Below, one piece after another: positions 37,890 through 39,352 of a stretch of 39,352 nt of DNA (its first letter is position 1; each line of letters begins with the position of its first letter). Position numbers and translations under genes: made by a program. The DNA is from an uncultured Acidimicrobiaceae bacterium (GTDB taxonomy: Bacteria; Actinomycetota; Acidimicrobiia; Spongiisociales; UBA5794): assembly GCA_947258375.1 (NCBI GenBank), contig CAMYIJ010000022.1:1-39352 (forward strand). The letters are read 5' to 3'. The notes under the pieces are model-generated. The model had not been told where the DNA came from. It saw only the letters and a program-made list of their open reading frames with translations, and did no database searches.

Positions 37890-39352
37890 ATGGCGCTCCC
37901 ACTACCGGCCGAAGACGGTGAGCTCGTCACACTCGCACGCGGAGGAAGTGATGATGCCTTTGCTGCGCTCTACGAGCGCTACTTCCCCGGTGTCTTTGAC
38001 TTCCTCACTCGCCTGCTGCGCGATCGCCAGGAAGCTGCCGACATCGCTCAGGACACTTTTATCAAGGCCTTCGAACGTCTCGACAGTCTCGAGAACCCCG
38101 AGAGTTTTCGCAGCTGGTTGTTCACGATTGCCCACCGCAGCGGTCTCAACCGTATTGAGCGCAGCAAACGATCCGTCGCCGTGGCTGATTTCCACATCAG
38201 TGAGAGCGAAGCCGCCGAGCTGGGAGTGATCGACCTGGACCGGGCGGGAGATCCGGAAAGGTCCGCCGAGGCGCAAGCCGCTTCCAGCCTCATCTGGGAA
38301 GCGGCCGCCGGGCTCGATCCCCGGACCTACGCGGTGATGGATCTTCACGTCCGCCAGGGCCTGCGCAGCGCCGAGATCGCAGATGTCCTCGGTATCTCCA
38401 AGAGCAACGCTTACGCCATGGTCAGCCGCATGAAGAAGTCATTCTCCCAGACGCTGTCGACCTATCTGCTGGTGCGCAACGGATCGGCCGACTGTGAGGC
38501 CCTTGCCGCCATAGTTGCCGAATCGGGTGGCATTGTCCTGACCCCCGAATTGCGCAAGCAAGTCGACCGGCACGCCAAGTCATGTGACATCTGCGAGGAG
38601 AACCGCAAGGTGCTGTTCATCCCCATCAGGATGTTCGCCGCACTCGCCGCCGTGCCGGCTCCCGCCGGTCTCAAAGCCGCCATCTGGGGGAGTGCCGCCG
38701 CCGCCCGCGGTGGCGATGCCGGCGGAACCGCGGCGAGTTCTACCGCAGCGGCTTCGGGCTCCTCCTCCTGGATCGGTGCCAACGCCGGTGCCCTGTCGGC
38801 GGCCGCCGTGCTGGTCGCAGCCCTCGTCGTGGCAGGTATTGCGCTTGTCCGCAACAACTCGGGCGGCGACGCCGATGTGCTGTCGTCGGGGATTGCGACG
38901 ACTTCAACAGTCGCGGCAAGCACGACACCGTCGTCGACGATCCCCGACACGACGCAGGCTCCGACGTCACCACCCACAACATCGGTGCCCCCCGTGGCCT
39001 CAACCTCAACCACGACTTCCACCGTGGCACCGCCAACGACAGTCGTACCATCAACCCTGGTAGCGGTCGCCGACACCGCCCGATTGGCCGAGGACACGTC
39101 GCTCGTGATCGACGTGCTCGCCAATGACTCCGGCTACGCCGCGGGCGCGGCGCCTGAAATCGCGGCCGCGCCGACCCATGGCACAGCCCGGGTTTCCCGA
39201 TCGTCGATCTTCTACGCCCCGGCCGCCGACTACGCCGGCCCGGATCGGTTGGCCTATTCGATCCGCGACGGAGACGGCGTCAAACACACGGCCCAGGTCA
39301 CAATCACGGTTACCGGTGTCAATGACGCTCCCGGATTGACAGACGGCAGCTT
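37890..39352 (+). CDS. ECF sigma factor-zinc anti-sigma-TM-Ig-like fusion (3' truncated)
   Basis: An uninterrupted frame of 487 codons runs off the window end. In order: sigma-70 region 2 (about residues 18-92; DDAFAALYERYFPGVFDFL, AADIAQDTFIKAFERL, SFRSWLFTIAHRSGLNRIER); region 4 (142-187; LDPRTYAVMDLHVRQGLRSA, EIADVLGISKSNAYAMVSRM); a zinc anti-sigma motif C202-x25-H228-x3-C232-x2-C235; an Ala/Gly/Ser stretch; one membrane helix (302-320, LSAAAVLVAALVVAGIALV); a Ser/Thr/Pro linker (about 331-388); and an extracellular Big_9/cadherin-like domain (about 390-475; DVLANDSG, IFYAPAADYAGPDRLAYSIR and DGDG, ending VNDAPG). VNDAP normally joins tandem repeats, so more copies probably follow. The ATG has GAAGG upstream. 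It would be a membrane-tethered sigma factor; its function is unknown. Confidence 0.9.
   Translation, partial: MALPLPAEDGELVTLARGGSDDAFAALYERYFPGVFDFLTRLLRDRQEAADIAQDTFIKAFERLDSLENPESFRSWLFTIAHRSGLNRIERSKRSVAVADFHISESEAAELGVIDLDRAGDPERSAEAQAASSLIWEAAAGLDPRTYAVMDLHVRQGLRSAEIADVLGISKSNAYAMVSRMKKSFSQTLSTYLLVRNGSADCEALAAIVAESGGIVLTPELRKQVDRHAKSCDICEENRKVLFIPIRMFAALAAVPAPAGLKAAIWGSAAAARGGDAGGTAASSTAAASGSSSWIGANAGALSAAAVLVAALVVAGIALVRNNSGGDADVLSSGIATTSTVAASTTPSSTIPDTTQAPTSPPTTSVPPVASTSTTTSTVAPPTTVVPSTLVAVADTARLAEDTSLVIDVLANDSGYAAGAAPEIAAAPTHGTARVSRSSIFYAPAADYAGPDRLAYSIRDGDGVKHTAQVTITVTGVNDAPGLTDGS

Overview
The window is GC-rich, gene-dense bacterial chromosome with almost no mobile DNA. It looks actinobacterial: it has a BldD-type regulator, TANNNT -10 boxes placed so that several mRNAs would be leaderless, many GTG/TTG starts, a KptA homologue, and the order hrcA-dnaJ-bldD-phoH-pgpH-ybeY-corC-era. 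The absence of a typical Streptomyces or Mycobacterium neighbourhood, together with Thr/Pro-rich extracellular linkers and a sigma/Ig-like fusion, makes me think of Acidimicrobiia or a related deep lineage. That placement is inference.

Layout. 1-2799: end of an unknown gene, then the DNA-uptake pair comEA-comEC, both apparently using non-standard start codons. 2774-5879: a cyclopropane-fatty-acid-synthase-like methyltransferase (minus), holA (plus), and a lipoprotein trypsin-like protease (minus). 5950-9421: a complete TRAP transporter operon (small permease, large permease, Tat-exported binding lipoprotein of the 2-oxoacid-binding type), closed by a strong hairpin. 9523-14804: a GH63/MGH1-like glycosidase, a small membrane protein, kptA, a Cys-rich exported protein and a DMT-type permease. 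14790-15836: a possible 41-residue ORF, greA and rpsT (minus). 16095-21179: lepA-hemW-hrcA-dnaJ, with a CIRCE operator overlapping the predicted hrcA promoter. 21295-27717: bldD, then the tightly overlapping run phoH-pgpH-ybeY-corC-era. 27815-29924: an alpha/alpha-toroid protein and a divergent MDR oxidoreductase. 29943-32457: a hybrid histidine kinase overlapping a LuxR-type response regulator. 32651-37501: a secreted M23 peptidase-LVIVD propeller fusion and a GNAT/ADP-forming acyl-CoA synthetase fusion. 37502-37889: 388 bases without a gene but with repeats and palindromes. 37890-end: an open, truncated gene joining an ECF sigma factor, a zinc anti-sigma domain, one membrane helix and an extracellular Ig-like/cadherin-like domain.

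The central block is housekeeping: translation quality control (lepA, rpsT, era, ybeY), heat shock (hrcA, dnaJ), haem chaperoning (hemW) and transcript cleavage (greA). Two signalling genes sit inside it: BldD, which keeps the cyclic-di-GMP-binding signature, and PgpH, a cyclic-di-AMP phosphodiesterase family member.

The best candidate for an undescribed system is the last gene. It is a membrane-tethered sigma factor with its own anti-sigma domain in cis and an adhesion-type exterior, so an outside signal could in principle be passed to transcription by a single polypeptide.
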